A stretch of DNA of 64,000 bases from positions 1 through 64,000 of the forward strand of contig CAXBCR010000001.1 in assembly GCA_963974475.1 (NCBI GenBank). The letters run 5' to 3'. The notes beneath the pieces were generated by a model. That model did not search any database. It was given only the letters and a program-made list of their open reading frames with translations, and was not told the DNA's origin. This document shows positions 51,799 through 60,795 of the stretch, piece by piece. Position numbers and translations under genes: made by a program. Position 1 is the first letter of the stretch, and every line of letters begins with the position of its first letter. Origin of the DNA: CAJXZP01 sp963974475 (GTDB lineage: Bacteria > Bacteroidota > Bacteroidia > Flavobacteriales_G > Salibacteraceae).

Positions 51799-54700
51799 TT
51801 GAGAAAGCTAATTTACACCATGTCATTGCTCCTATTGGGGACTGGATTTCATACGATAGAAGCCCAAGAAACCGTGAATTACACCACTAACATGAAGTGG
51901 TATAGGGAAGGTATAGAGCTATTTGAGAAAGAAAAATTCAGCGCAGCAGCAAGAGCTTTTGAGAACACACAACTGGCTATTATTGACAAAAATTCTGAGA
52001 CTTATGTTAATGCTTCGTATTACAAAGCATTGTGTGCTTTGAATTTATTCAACAAAGATGCTGAATATCAATTGAAACAATTTGTGCAAGACTACCCGGA
52101 AAGCCCACAGGTAAAAAATGCGTACTTTCAATTGGGAAAATACAATTATCGCAAAAGAAAGTGGGATAAGGTAGTTTATTGGTTCGCAAAAACGGATGCC
52201 TTTGGTTTGTCAAACGCAGATTTATTCGAATATAATTTCAGATTGGGATACGCCTATTTTAGATTGGACCAATTAGAAAAGGCCGCACCCTATTTCCATG
52301 AGTTAATCGACATTGAATCTGTTTATTACATTCCAGCTAATTATTACTATGCCCACATTTCTTATGTAGAAGGCAATTTTCAATCAGCTATTAATGGATT
52401 TAAAAAAGTAGAAAACGATAAGAAGTTTGGTGTAATTATTCCTTATTACATTTCCCAAATTCACTATAAACAAGAGCAATACGATTCCTTGATTACGTAT
52501 GCCACCCCAATGCTTGACAATGCAAAGACTAAAAGAAAACCGGAAATTTCTAAACTAGTGGGTGATGCCTATTTTGAGAAAAAACAATACGCAAAAGCAA
52601 TACCGTATCTTCAATTTTTCATAAAAGAAGGAGCACAACCGAGTCGAGAAGAATATTTTCAACTTGCATTTGCCTTATTACAAAACAATCAATGTGAAGA
52701 CGCTATAAAATACTTTTCTCTAATAAGTGCCAAGGAGGATGAATTATCGCAAAAGGCCGTTTATAATATGGCCGATTGCTATTTGAAAATAGGTAATAAA
52801 CCCTATGCAAGAAATGCATTCTTTAAAGCCTCTCAAATGGAATTTAATGATGCCATTTCAGAAGAATCTTTATTAAACTACGCCAAGCTTTCGTATGAGA
52901 TATCTTACGACCCTTATACCGATGCCATTGGTGCATTTATCACCTATTTAGATAAATATCCTGAAGCTTTAAAAAAAGAAGAGGCCTTCGACAATTTAGT
53001 AAACATCTATTTGTCTACCAATAACTACCGTTCTGCTTTGGCTTCCTTAGAAAACACCAAAAGCTTAGACCCAAGATTGCGAGCTGTTTACCAACAATTG
53101 GAATTTAACTTAGCGGTAGAACAATTTCAAAATGGGAATTACAGTGATTCTAGAGTTTCTTTCACCCAATCTCAAACTCAGCCAGAAAACAAAGACTTAG
53201 TAGCCCAAGCCACCTATTGGATTGCGGAATCTTACTACCGACAAGATTTGTACAGTTTTGCGATAAAAGAGTTTAATTTGTTTTTATTTGAACCTCGGGC
53301 TTTTATACTGCCAGAATTCAAAATTGCTAATTATGGTATTGGATATGCGTATTATCAAAATCGAGAATACCTAAGTGCCGCCAAATGGTTCAGGAAATAT
53401 TTGACTTATTCAGACACAAGCCCAACTCGAAGACATGATGCATTATTACGTACGGGCGATTGTTACTTTATTTCAAAAAATTATCTCCTTTCGGAAGAAT
53501 ACTACCAAAAGGCATTTGCCGAAGGAGGCCGAAATGCAGATTATGCACTTTACCAATACGCATTAACAGAAGGCTTACTTAATAAGAAGGCGGAACAAAA
53601 TGCTTCCTTAGAAAAATTATTAGCCGATTACCCAGAATCAACCTATTCAAAAGGAGCTTTATACGAATTGGGTAAAAACTATATGGTATCGGGCACTAAT
53701 GACAAAGCATTTGCCAATTTTGCATTGGTAATAAATGGGGATATGAATAGCCCCTACCGAAAAAAAGCATTGGAGGGTACGGGTTTGTTATATTATAATG
53801 AAAACAACCCAACTAAAGCATTAGAAATTTATAAGCAAATAGTTCAAGAATACCCCACCTATGCAGAATCTAAAACCTCACTGAATCAGATTCAAACCAT
53901 TTATAAAACTACTGGAGAAATTGATTCCTATGAAGCTTATATATCTTCCTTAGATTTTATGGATATTTCCAACGGTGAGTTGGATTCATTGACCTATTCA
54001 TCTGCGGAAGACTTTTATTTGGACAACAATCAAGCCAAGGCCGTTCCACTTTTTATTAAGTATTTGGAAAAATTTAATCATCCCATTTTTGCAAATAGAG
54101 CCCATTTCTATTTAGCTGAAAGCCAATATAAATCAAACCAACTTGAGGAGGCACTTCCAAATTACGCTTTTAATGTGGTTACAAACGACCCTGTTTTTTA
54201 TTACCCATCCCTTAAAAGAGCGGCTGAAATTAGCTACAAACTAAAACAATATGGTTTTGCACTTGCCTATTTTGAAAAGCTAAAAATTTCTACCATTAAT
54301 ACAGATGAATTAATAGAAATGCACTGGTGGTCATTTAAATCTGCATCAAAAATAGACTCAAATCAGGTAGTGATAAAGGAAGGTACGTATCTCCTATCCG
54401 ATACTTCAATAGATGCGCAACGAGAAGCAGAGGTTAAATTCACAATGGCAAAATCATATCAGCAAATGGGCGACACCACCAATGCTTTTAGGCTATATAC
54501 CAATGTTACTAAAATTTCTCAGGAAGAAAAATCGGCTGAGTCACTTTACCGAATGGCTGAAATGAGATATAATGCGCAACAACTAGATTCAAGTGAAGCG
54601 CTGATTTACGAATTGGCACAGCACACCCCTACTTATGCGGATTGGTTGGCGAAAGGCCTCATTTTATTATCTGATATTTATGTGGTTCAAGAAGATTATT

Positions 54701-54945
54701 TTCAAGCTCGCACCACGCTTGAAAGCATTATAGCTAATTATGGAAAGGACGGAGAAATTCTTACTTCGGCTAAAGCCAAACTAGCACATCTTCAAGAATT
54801 GGAAAATAGCAGTTTTGATGATCCTGTTGAAACCAAACCAGATGACGTGAATTTTGAGGATGGCGATAATGACTCTCTTTTGGATGAATTATATGAAGAG
54901 GAAGAATTAGACGAAGAAGAATTACCAACACCAAAAAACCAATAA
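51799..54945 (+). CDS. Large exported TPR-repeat protein
   Basis: The start is taken as TTG at 51799, giving LRKLIYTMSLLLLGTGFHTIEAQ, a signal peptide; the frame is open to a TTG at 51664, but that lies about at the predicted transcription start (TACTTTG near 51658), and the only ATG (51820) would leave a signal without a basic start. The product is about 1049 residues with some 20 TPR-type helical pairs, for example FEKEKFSAAARAFENTQLA, VKNAYFQLGKYNYRKRKWD and YNMADCYLKIGNKPYARNAF. It ends in an acidic tail (DEEELPTPKNQ). It probably is a periplasmic scaffold for the barrel protein encoded 4 bp downstream. Flavobacteria often carry this pair. Confidence 0.85.
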   Translation: MRKLIYTMSLLLLGTGFHTIEAQETVNYTTNMKWYREGIELFEKEKFSAAARAFENTQLAIIDKNSETYVNASYYKALCALNLFNKDAEYQLKQFVQDYPESPQVKNAYFQLGKYNYRKRKWDKVVYWFAKTDAFGLSNADLFEYNFRLGYAYFRLDQLEKAAPYFHELIDIESVYYIPANYYYAHISYVEGNFQSAINGFKKVENDKKFGVIIPYYISQIHYKQEQYDSLITYATPMLDNAKTKRKPEISKLVGDAYFEKKQYAKAIPYLQFFIKEGAQPSREEYFQLAFALLQNNQCEDAIKYFSLISAKEDELSQKAVYNMADCYLKIGNKPYARNAFFKASQMEFNDAISEESLLNYAKLSYEISYDPYTDAIGAFITYLDKYPEALKKEEAFDNLVNIYLSTNNYRSALASLENTKSLDPRLRAVYQQLEFNLAVEQFQNGNYSDSRVSFTQSQTQPENKDLVAQATYWIAESYYRQDLYSFAIKEFNLFLFEPRAFILPEFKIANYGIGYAYYQNREYLSAAKWFRKYLTYSDTSPTRRHDALLRTGDCYFISKNYLLSEEYYQKAFAEGGRNADYALYQYALTEGLLNKKAEQNASLEKLLADYPESTYSKGALYELGKNYMVSGTNDKAFANFALVINGDMNSPYRKKALEGTGLLYYNENNPTKALEIYKQIVQEYPTYAESKTSLNQIQTIYKTTGEIDSYEAYISSLDFMDISNGELDSLTYSSAEDFYLDNNQAKAVPLFIKYLEKFNHPIFANRAHFYLAESQYKSNQLEEALPNYAFNVVTNDPVFYYPSLKRAAEISYKLKQYGFALAYFEKLKISTINTDELIEMHWWSFKSASKIDSNQVVIKEGTYLLSDTSIDAQREAEVKFTMAKSYQQMGDTTNAFRLYTNVTKISQEEKSAESLYRMAEMRYNAQQLDSSEALIYELAQHTPTYADWLAKGLILLSDIYVVQEDYFQARTTLESIIANYGKDGEILTSAKAKLAHLQELENSSFDDPVETKPDDVNFEDGDNDSLLDELYEEEELDEEELPTPKNQ

Positions 54946-54949
54946 GAAA

Positions 54950-56725
54950 ATGAATAAGGCTAATCAAATAAAACAAGCCCTATTGGCTATAGGGGTTTTG
55001 GGAATGTTTCAACCGGTAATGGCTCAAACTAGTCCTTCAAAAAAGGATTCTTTGTCAAGCGAAACGGTAGTAATAGTTCGGGAATTTGAACCCGTAATTA
55101 AGGATGCGAAAAAAATCAATCACCAACCCGTATTAAACGAGATAAGCAAAAAAACGCCAACGTTTTCTTACGAAATGATTCCGCAAAACCAGCAATACAA
55201 ATTCAATCCTGACACCATTGACGCTGTAAAAATAAAAGGCGAACCGCTAAATGATTTATACCGTGGATATGCAAAAATTGGAGCGGGTAACTACCTCAAT
55301 AATTTGGGTGAATTACATTTAAATAGTGTTCGTTCTAGAGATTTTCAATGGGGTTTAGATGCGCGGCATTTAGGGTCTAAAGGAGGAATAAAAAACCTTC
55401 CGGATAATTCTTTTTCTAAACAAAATGTGAATTTATATGGCAGGAAACTGTTAAAGCATCATGCCATTAATGGCGGTTTTACTTTTGACCGGGAGCAAAT
55501 AAACAAATATGGTCTAAATAGAGTTGTAAATGCCGACTATCCAATTAGCAGTAATTATACAGATAGTTTAAAACAGACCTATCTCTTATACCAAGCGAAT
55601 GCTGGAATAAAAAGTTTTAATGCAGATGCTAATTTATTAAATTACAAAATAAACTTTACTTACCACAATTTAGCAGTCAACCCTGCAAATACAAAGGAAA
55701 CCAACTTTTTGATGAACTCTGAGTTTTCCAAATATTTTGGAACAGAAAAAGGGTATTTCTATTTAGATGTGGACTATAATAAACTAAAATCAGACAGTTT
55801 GGTAAACGGTTCGGAATACAAAGCGAATCTCCTGATTAAACCTTCCATTAATGTAGAATTTAAAGGTAGCAAATGGCGCTTGATTGCAGGGTTTAAGATG
55901 GGCTTTGAAAATGAGAAAAAGAACCAAAGTGAGGCTAAATTTTATTTCTTCCCTAATGCAGAGTTTAAGTTTAACGTTGTTAAAAACCTCATCATTCCTT
56001 ACCTAGGAATTACAGGAAACGTAAAACGAAACTCGTTTAATTCCTTACGATTAGAGAATCCGTTTCTTACGGCTCTACCAGAGTTAAAAACCTCGAAAAC
56101 AACCTACGATGCTTATGTAGGTGTGCGAGGATTAATCAGTTCTAATTTGAGCTACAATATTTCTGCCGGTTACAAAAAAGTGAAAGACATGGTGCTTTAC
56201 AACAGCTATCAAGGCCCTGACTTGACCATACCAGTTACCAATCCAACTTATTTTGAAAATGTGTACTCACCCATTTACGACACCGTAAATATAGCGCACG
56301 TTTCGGCACAGGTAAATTATCAGCGTGAAGATAAGTGGAATCTAATGTGGCGTTTAAATTACAACAATTACGAAACCCAAAGGGAAGCAAAAGCGTGGAA
56401 TTTACCCGATTTCACATCTGACGTGACCTTACGTTATAGTTTACAAGACAAAATAATTGCAAAATCAAGCATAACCTTTATGAGTAGTAAATATGTAAGA
56501 ACGGATGACGTTACGCAAGAAGAGGTGGCACATTTGGTATATGGTCGGAAAATTGACCCAATAATAGATTTAAATGTAGGTTTAGAATACCGATTTACAA
56601 AACGCATTTCAGCATTTGTTGATGTCAACAATATTCTCTCTCAGAACTACGAAATTTGGGGTAACTACCAAGTACAAGGCATCAATGTAATGGGAGGAGT
56701 TACTTTTGCGTTCTGGAAGAAATAG
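54950..56725 (+). CDS. Outer-membrane barrel protein, TonB-receptor-like but plug-less
   Basis: This 591-residue protein has a signal peptide (about 1-25, ending VMAQ). A short periplasmic segment (VVIVREFEPVIKDAKKINHQPVLNEI) precedes the barrel. The barrel strands carry aromatic ends, such as RGYAKIGAGNYLNNLGEL and FKLN-like repeats, up to the C-terminal KRISAFVDVNNILSQNYEIWGNYQVQG and VTFAFWKK. The last block is the one that TonB-dependent receptors use near their C terminus, but I see no plug domain. It is coupled to the TPR gene by a 4-bp gap, suggesting a joint envelope complex. The substrate or role is unknown. Confidence 0.8.
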   Translation: MNKANQIKQALLAIGVLGMFQPVMAQTSPSKKDSLSSETVVIVREFEPVIKDAKKINHQPVLNEISKKTPTFSYEMIPQNQQYKFNPDTIDAVKIKGEPLNDLYRGYAKIGAGNYLNNLGELHLNSVRSRDFQWGLDARHLGSKGGIKNLPDNSFSKQNVNLYGRKLLKHHAINGGFTFDREQINKYGLNRVVNADYPISSNYTDSLKQTYLLYQANAGIKSFNADANLLNYKINFTYHNLAVNPANTKETNFLMNSEFSKYFGTEKGYFYLDVDYNKLKSDSLVNGSEYKANLLIKPSINVEFKGSKWRLIAGFKMGFENEKKNQSEAKFYFFPNAEFKFNVVKNLIIPYLGITGNVKRNSFNSLRLENPFLTALPELKTSKTTYDAYVGVRGLISSNLSYNISAGYKKVKDMVLYNSYQGPDLTIPVTNPTYFENVYSPIYDTVNIAHVSAQVNYQREDKWNLMWRLNYNNYETQREAKAWNLPDFTSDVTLRYSLQDKIIAKSSITFMSSKYVRTDDVTQEEVAHLVYGRKIDPIIDLNVGLEYRFTKRISAFVDVNNILSQNYEIWGNYQVQGINVMGGVTFAFWKK

Positions 56726-56756
56726 CTACAATTAAATTGATAAAAAAATGAATCAA

Positions 56757-56788
56757 GCAACGTGCAATTTATGCACGTTGCTTTTTTT
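56757..56788 (+). terminator. Terminator of the TPR/barrel operon
   Basis: GCAACGTGCA (56757-56766) pairs perfectly with TGCACGTTGC (56772-56781) around ATTTA, followed by seven T. It lies 32 bp past the barrel stop codon. Confidence 0.93.
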
Positions 56789-56897
56789 GTTTACAGAAGT
56801 AGTAAAAGCTAGCCCAAATAAGCTTCAATTGTTAATAAAATGTGGAAAAAGGCACCATATTTACCCCTTCAAAAAAGGCGTATGAATTTCCTAATTT

Positions 56898-56905
56898 TAT
56901 CTTTG
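56898..56905 (+). promoter_or_regulatory. Candidate gyrB -7 element (TATCTTTG)
   Basis: TATCTTTG matches TAnnTTTG, about 48 bp before the gyrB ATG. I see no convincing TTG at -33. It lies after the upstream terminator, so gyrB has its own promoter. Confidence 0.5.
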
Positions 56906-56953
56906 TGTTTGGCTCTAAAAAGGGCTTAAATTTTAGACTAAATCATATCTCTT

Positions 56954-58912
56954 ATGAGTGACGAAAATAAAGAAGACAGATCACATTATTCAGCAAATAA
57001 CATCCAGGTTTTAGAAGGCCTGGAAGCCGTAAGAAAACGTCCTGCCATGTATATTGGCGATGTGGGAGTTAGAGGCTTGCACCATCTTGTTTACGAGGTA
57101 GTTGATAACTCTATTGATGAGGCATTGGCAGGGCACTGTAGCACTATTGATGTATTTATTGAGCAGGACAACTCCATTTCGGTAATTGATGATGGACGTG
57201 GAATTCCAACAGGTTATCACGACAAAGAAAAACGTTCTGCATTAGAAGTTGTAATGACGGTACTACACGCAGGTGGTAAATTTGATAAAGATACCTACAA
57301 GGTTTCTGGTGGATTACACGGTGTTGGGGTTTCTTGTGTGAATGCATTATCTATTGCTTTACGAGCCGAAGTTCACCGCGATGGTAAAATATATGAACAA
57401 GAGTATTCAAAAGGAGTTCCTAATTATGAAGTTCGAGAAATTGGCACTAGCGACCATTCGGGTACTAAAATAACTTTTAAACCAGATGGTGAAATTTTTG
57501 AGGATCGCACATATAATTTTGAGACGCTAGAAAATCGTTTACGTGAATTAGCGTATCTAAATAAAGGTATCAAAATTAGTATTACCGATTTACGTGAAAA
57601 AGATGAAGAAGGTAACTACCGAAGAAGTGATTTCTTATCGGAAGGTGGATTAAAAGAATTTGTTCTTTTCTTGGATCAAAACAGAGAACAACTAATTGAC
57701 GATGTTATTTACATTGATGGAGAAAAAGGTGGCATTCCAGTGGAAGTTGCCCTAGTTTACAACACATCCTATTCTGAAAATCTTCATGCTTATGTAAACA
57801 ACATTAATACTCATGAAGGGGGAACACACCTTCAAGGATTTAGACGTGGTTTAACAGGGACGTTAAAAAAGTACGCGGAAGACTCAGGTATGCTAACCAA
57901 ATTGAAGTTTGATATTGCGGGTGATGATTTCCGTGAAGGATTAACTGCGGTTATCTCTGTTAAAGTACAAGAGCCACAGTTTGAAGGACAAACAAAAACA
58001 AAATTAGGTAACCGTGAGGTGACTGCTCCTGTATCACAGGCGGTTTCAGAAATGTTATCCAACTATTTGGAAGAAAATCCAAAGGATGCGAAAACCATTG
58101 TACAAAAAGTAATTCTTGCTGCTCAAGCGCGTAATGCCGCACGTAAAGCAAGAGAAATGGTTCAACGTAAAAACGTAATGTCTGGCTCCGGACTTCCGGG
58201 TAAATTAGCCGATTGCGCTTCTCGTGATCCTTTCCATAGTGAAATTTTCTTAGTTGAGGGGGATTCAGCGGGTGGTACGGCAAAACAAGGCCGTAACCGT
58301 GAAAACCAAGCTATTATGCCTCTTCGTGGAAAGATTTTGAATGTGGAAAAAGCTTTATCACATAAAATTTTTGAAAACGAAGAAATTCGCAATATTTATA
58401 CTGCCCTTGGCGTAAGAGTAGGAACCGATGAAGATTCAAAAGCATTAGACACTTCTAAATTGCGTTACCACAAAATAGTTATTATGTGTGATGCGGATGT
58501 AGATGGTAGCCATATCGAAACATTGATTTTGACTTTCTTTTTCCGTTACATGAAAGAACTTATTGATCAAGGAAACATTTACATTGCTACTCCTCCATTG
58601 TACTTAGTAAAAAAAGGACAAGATCAACGCTATGCGTGGAGTGATGACCAACGTGATGCGTTTGTACAGGAAATGAAAGGAAAAGGCACTGAAACCAGTG
58701 TAGGCATTCAACGTTACAAAGGTTTGGGTGAGATGAACGCGGAACAGTTATGGGCTACAACAATGAACCCAGAACACCGTACATTACGCCAAGTAACCAT
58801 TGATTCTGGCGCTGAAGCGGATCGTGTGTTTAGTATGTTGATGGGCGATGAAGTTCCACCACGTAGAGAGTTTATTGAAACGCATGCAAAATACGCGCGT
58901 ATTGATACTTAG
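56954..58912 (+). CDS. gyrB: DNA gyrase subunit B
   Basis: The ATPase subunit of DNA gyrase, 652 residues. The GHKL ATPase domain shows EAVRKRPAMYIGD, HHLVYEVVDNSIDEA, SVIDDGRGIPTGYH and VSGGLHGVGVSCVNAL. The transducer domain follows with THEGGTHLQGFRRGLT. The TOPRIM domain has EIFLVEGDSAGGTAKQGRNR and IVIMCDADVDGSHI. The C terminus has QRYKGLGEMNAEQLW and QVTIDSGAEADRVFSMLMGD. The length and the QRYKGLGEMN block favour gyrase; the ParE paralogue would differ there. It is single-gene, with its own terminator. Confidence 0.96.
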   Translation: MSDENKEDRSHYSANNIQVLEGLEAVRKRPAMYIGDVGVRGLHHLVYEVVDNSIDEALAGHCSTIDVFIEQDNSISVIDDGRGIPTGYHDKEKRSALEVVMTVLHAGGKFDKDTYKVSGGLHGVGVSCVNALSIALRAEVHRDGKIYEQEYSKGVPNYEVREIGTSDHSGTKITFKPDGEIFEDRTYNFETLENRLRELAYLNKGIKISITDLREKDEEGNYRRSDFLSEGGLKEFVLFLDQNREQLIDDVIYIDGEKGGIPVEVALVYNTSYSENLHAYVNNINTHEGGTHLQGFRRGLTGTLKKYAEDSGMLTKLKFDIAGDDFREGLTAVISVKVQEPQFEGQTKTKLGNREVTAPVSQAVSEMLSNYLEENPKDAKTIVQKVILAAQARNAARKAREMVQRKNVMSGSGLPGKLADCASRDPFHSEIFLVEGDSAGGTAKQGRNRENQAIMPLRGKILNVEKALSHKIFENEEIRNIYTALGVRVGTDEDSKALDTSKLRYHKIVIMCDADVDGSHIETLILTFFFRYMKELIDQGNIYIATPPLYLVKKGQDQRYAWSDDQRDAFVQEMKGKGTETSVGIQRYKGLGEMNAEQLWATTMNPEHRTLRQVTIDSGAEADRVFSMLMGDEVPPRREFIETHAKYARIDT

Positions 58913-58934
58913 GATTTAAAATTGAATTAATATT

Positions 58935-58969
58935 AATGCCCAGATGAATTTTCTTCTGGGCATTTTTTT
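58935..58969 (+). terminator. Terminator of gyrB
   Basis: AATGCCCAGA (58935-58944) pairs with TCTGGGCATT (58955-58964), followed by a T run to 58969. It lies 23 bp past the gyrB stop and just before the converging metallopeptidase-like gene. Confidence 0.92.
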
Positions 58970-58979
58970 GCTTTTTGTT

Positions 58980-59840
58980 TTACATATCCTCAAATATTAG
59001 ATATGCCGGTTGCGTATTATATTGAACCAGTAAATCGGAGGCTAAGGTGGTATTTGTGATTGTATCCAACTCTTTGCAAAAATTCTTTGGTGTAGTATCG
59101 TTAACCCTTCCCTTAGCTGTAAACTTTGTAATCACTTCATTTAACGTCTTTCCATATTGCTTTTGGTATTCTTTATCTAATTTCCAAAAAAAACTTACTC
59201 CACCCCAGTATAAATCCGGGTAATTCCATGCTTTTTTTAAACTGTCGGCTGCCAGTGGAAAAGGAAGTTGCGTTTGGTAACTAGATTTGCACTTCCCTAC
59301 TCTTTCCGCATATTTTTCAGCCACTTGAGCCTCGGTATAAATACCTTGCGATTGCATGACTTGGTTTTGCATATAAGTGGCATAGCCTTCGGAAAACCAA
59401 GCGTTTTCGGAACCTACAAAAGGAATTGACAAATGGCTTATTTCATGCTGTGCGGTCCAATCGGCTAAAAACTCCTCTAAAGAATAATTCATGTTTATAT
59501 GAAAATGAACCCCTTGTTTACTACCGCGAGTGGTATGCGCCCATGGCACTGGCTCCTCCCCACGTTGGCTGCGATGAATATAATAATGTAAATCAAAAGG
59601 GTATTGACCCAAAGTCTGAAATACTGCCTTATTCACGGTTGCCAACCACCGCTTGATTTGAGTTACTTCTGAAGGGTTGAAATCATCCATCCAATGCCAC
59701 TTAACATTGGCCAAAGGTTTGGATATGGATCTATTATTATTTGATATTGAGCTCTTCGATTTTACGGAAAATACCGGATTATAAATACCAAAGCTTAATA
59801 ACACCACCGAAACTATACATACGATTCCACCTTTTTTCAT
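58980..59840 (-). CDS. Exported HExxH metallopeptidase-like protein
   Basis: This 286-residue protein has an N-terminal signal or anchor (GIVCIVSVVLLSFGIYNPVFS). A gluzincin-type site is present: HEISH (about 133-137) and, after 11 intervening residues, WFSEGYATY with the third zinc-ligand glutamate. This is the M1-like layout (HExxH...E with the GYATY helix). The protein is much shorter than M1 aminopeptidases and lacks GAMEN, so it may be a minimal peptidase of unknown substrate. It stands alone on the minus strand. Confidence 0.85.
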   Translation of the reverse strand: MKKGGIVCIVSVVLLSFGIYNPVFSVKSKSSISNNNRSISKPLANVKWHWMDDFNPSEVTQIKRWLATVNKAVFQTLGQYPFDLHYYIHRSQRGEEPVPWAHTTRGSKQGVHFHINMNYSLEEFLADWTAQHEISHLSIPFVGSENAWFSEGYATYMQNQVMQSQGIYTEAQVAEKYAERVGKCKSSYQTQLPFPLAADSLKKAWNYPDLYWGGVSFFWKLDKEYQKQYGKTLNEVITKFTAKGRVNDTTPKNFCKELDTITNTTLASDLLVQYNTQPAYLIFEDM

Positions 59841-60006
59841 ATAAAATGCAAAATAGGCTATTAGCCAAGTACCGGATGTTATGGATTTGATAAATTCAAT
59901 ACCAAGTAAGGATAATGTGTTTTAAAACTTCTTGGAAAAAAATTAGCCAATTGGAGACAATCCTCATTTTCGAATAATACTAAAAAGCTATCTCAAAATG
60001 GGCAAA

Positions 60007-60792
60007 CTAGCCCCACTTTTCAAGATTTCCTTTTATAAATTCAATAACCTGTTGGTGTTCCTTTTTACCCGGCCCTTCAATTTTAAAAGGTTTTCCAAAT
60101 TTGATATGTATCGATTTGCTTCGGTCCAATCTACTTATGTCTTTGAAAATAGTTCCATTGGTCCAAAAATCTGTTTTTATAGCCACCGGAATCACACTAA
60201 CATTTGCCTTCTTAGCCAATTTAATGCCCAGTGTATTGAACATTTTTTCATCAAAATCAACCATTCGCTGACTTTGTGGGAAAATGACTACAGAGGTTCC
60301 GTTTTCCAAATTTTCGGTACCTTGAGCCATCACTGCTTTAAAATCAGAAATGGGATCCTTACGGTCCACTGCAATCGGTTTACGGGCGCGCATGGTAGCA
60401 CCAAAAAGCTTGTGCGTGGTTAAACTTTTCTTCACTACAAAAGTTACCTCCCTTCTACTGGCAATAAGCCCCGGGAAAACCATACTTTCCAACATGCTCA
60501 TGTGGTTACTAATAAACACAACAGGTTCTTTAGTCTCGGTGATATGATTTAGCCCTTCAATATGAAATTTACCGCCACAATCTTCTATCAACTGCAAGAT
60601 GTCCATAGACCGTGAAGCCCAAGTAGTGGTATCAAACTTATTAGCCAAAGCTAATTTTCGATTTCCCACCAACATATTTAAAAACTTAGGTCCAAAATAC
60701 ATGGACGTTCCAAAGCTCAATACATCCAATATGGCTCTAGGATGATTGGCATCCGTAGTATAATTGTCCGATTCAATAAATTTACCCGTCAT
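60007..60792 (-). CDS. Divergent 1-acyl-glycerol-3-phosphate acyltransferase (PlsC-like)
   Basis: This 261-residue protein is of the PlsC acyltransferase fold. Block I is VFISNHMSMLESMVFPG (about 90-106): the usual catalytic HX4D reads HMSMLE, so the acid is Glu instead of Asp. Block II is near FVVKKSLTTHKLFG, then AVDRKDPISDFKA, and block III reads VVIFPQSQRMVDFDE where most family members have FPEGTR. These changes suggest a special acyl donor or acceptor, or weakened activity. It lies 3 bp after ccsBA on the same strand, so the two are co-transcribed. Confidence 0.85.
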   Translation of the reverse strand: MTGKFIESDNYTTDANHPRAILDVLSFGTSMYFGPKFLNMLVGNRKLALANKFDTTTWASRSMDILQLIEDCGGKFHIEGLNHITETKEPVVFISNHMSMLESMVFPGLIASRREVTFVVKKSLTTHKLFGATMRARKPIAVDRKDPISDFKAVMAQGTENLENGTSVVIFPQSQRMVDFDEKMFNTLGIKLAKKANVSVIPVAIKTDFWTNGTIFKDISRLDRSKSIHIKFGKPFKIEGPGKKEHQQVIEFIKGNLEKWG

Positions 60793-60795
60793 GTT

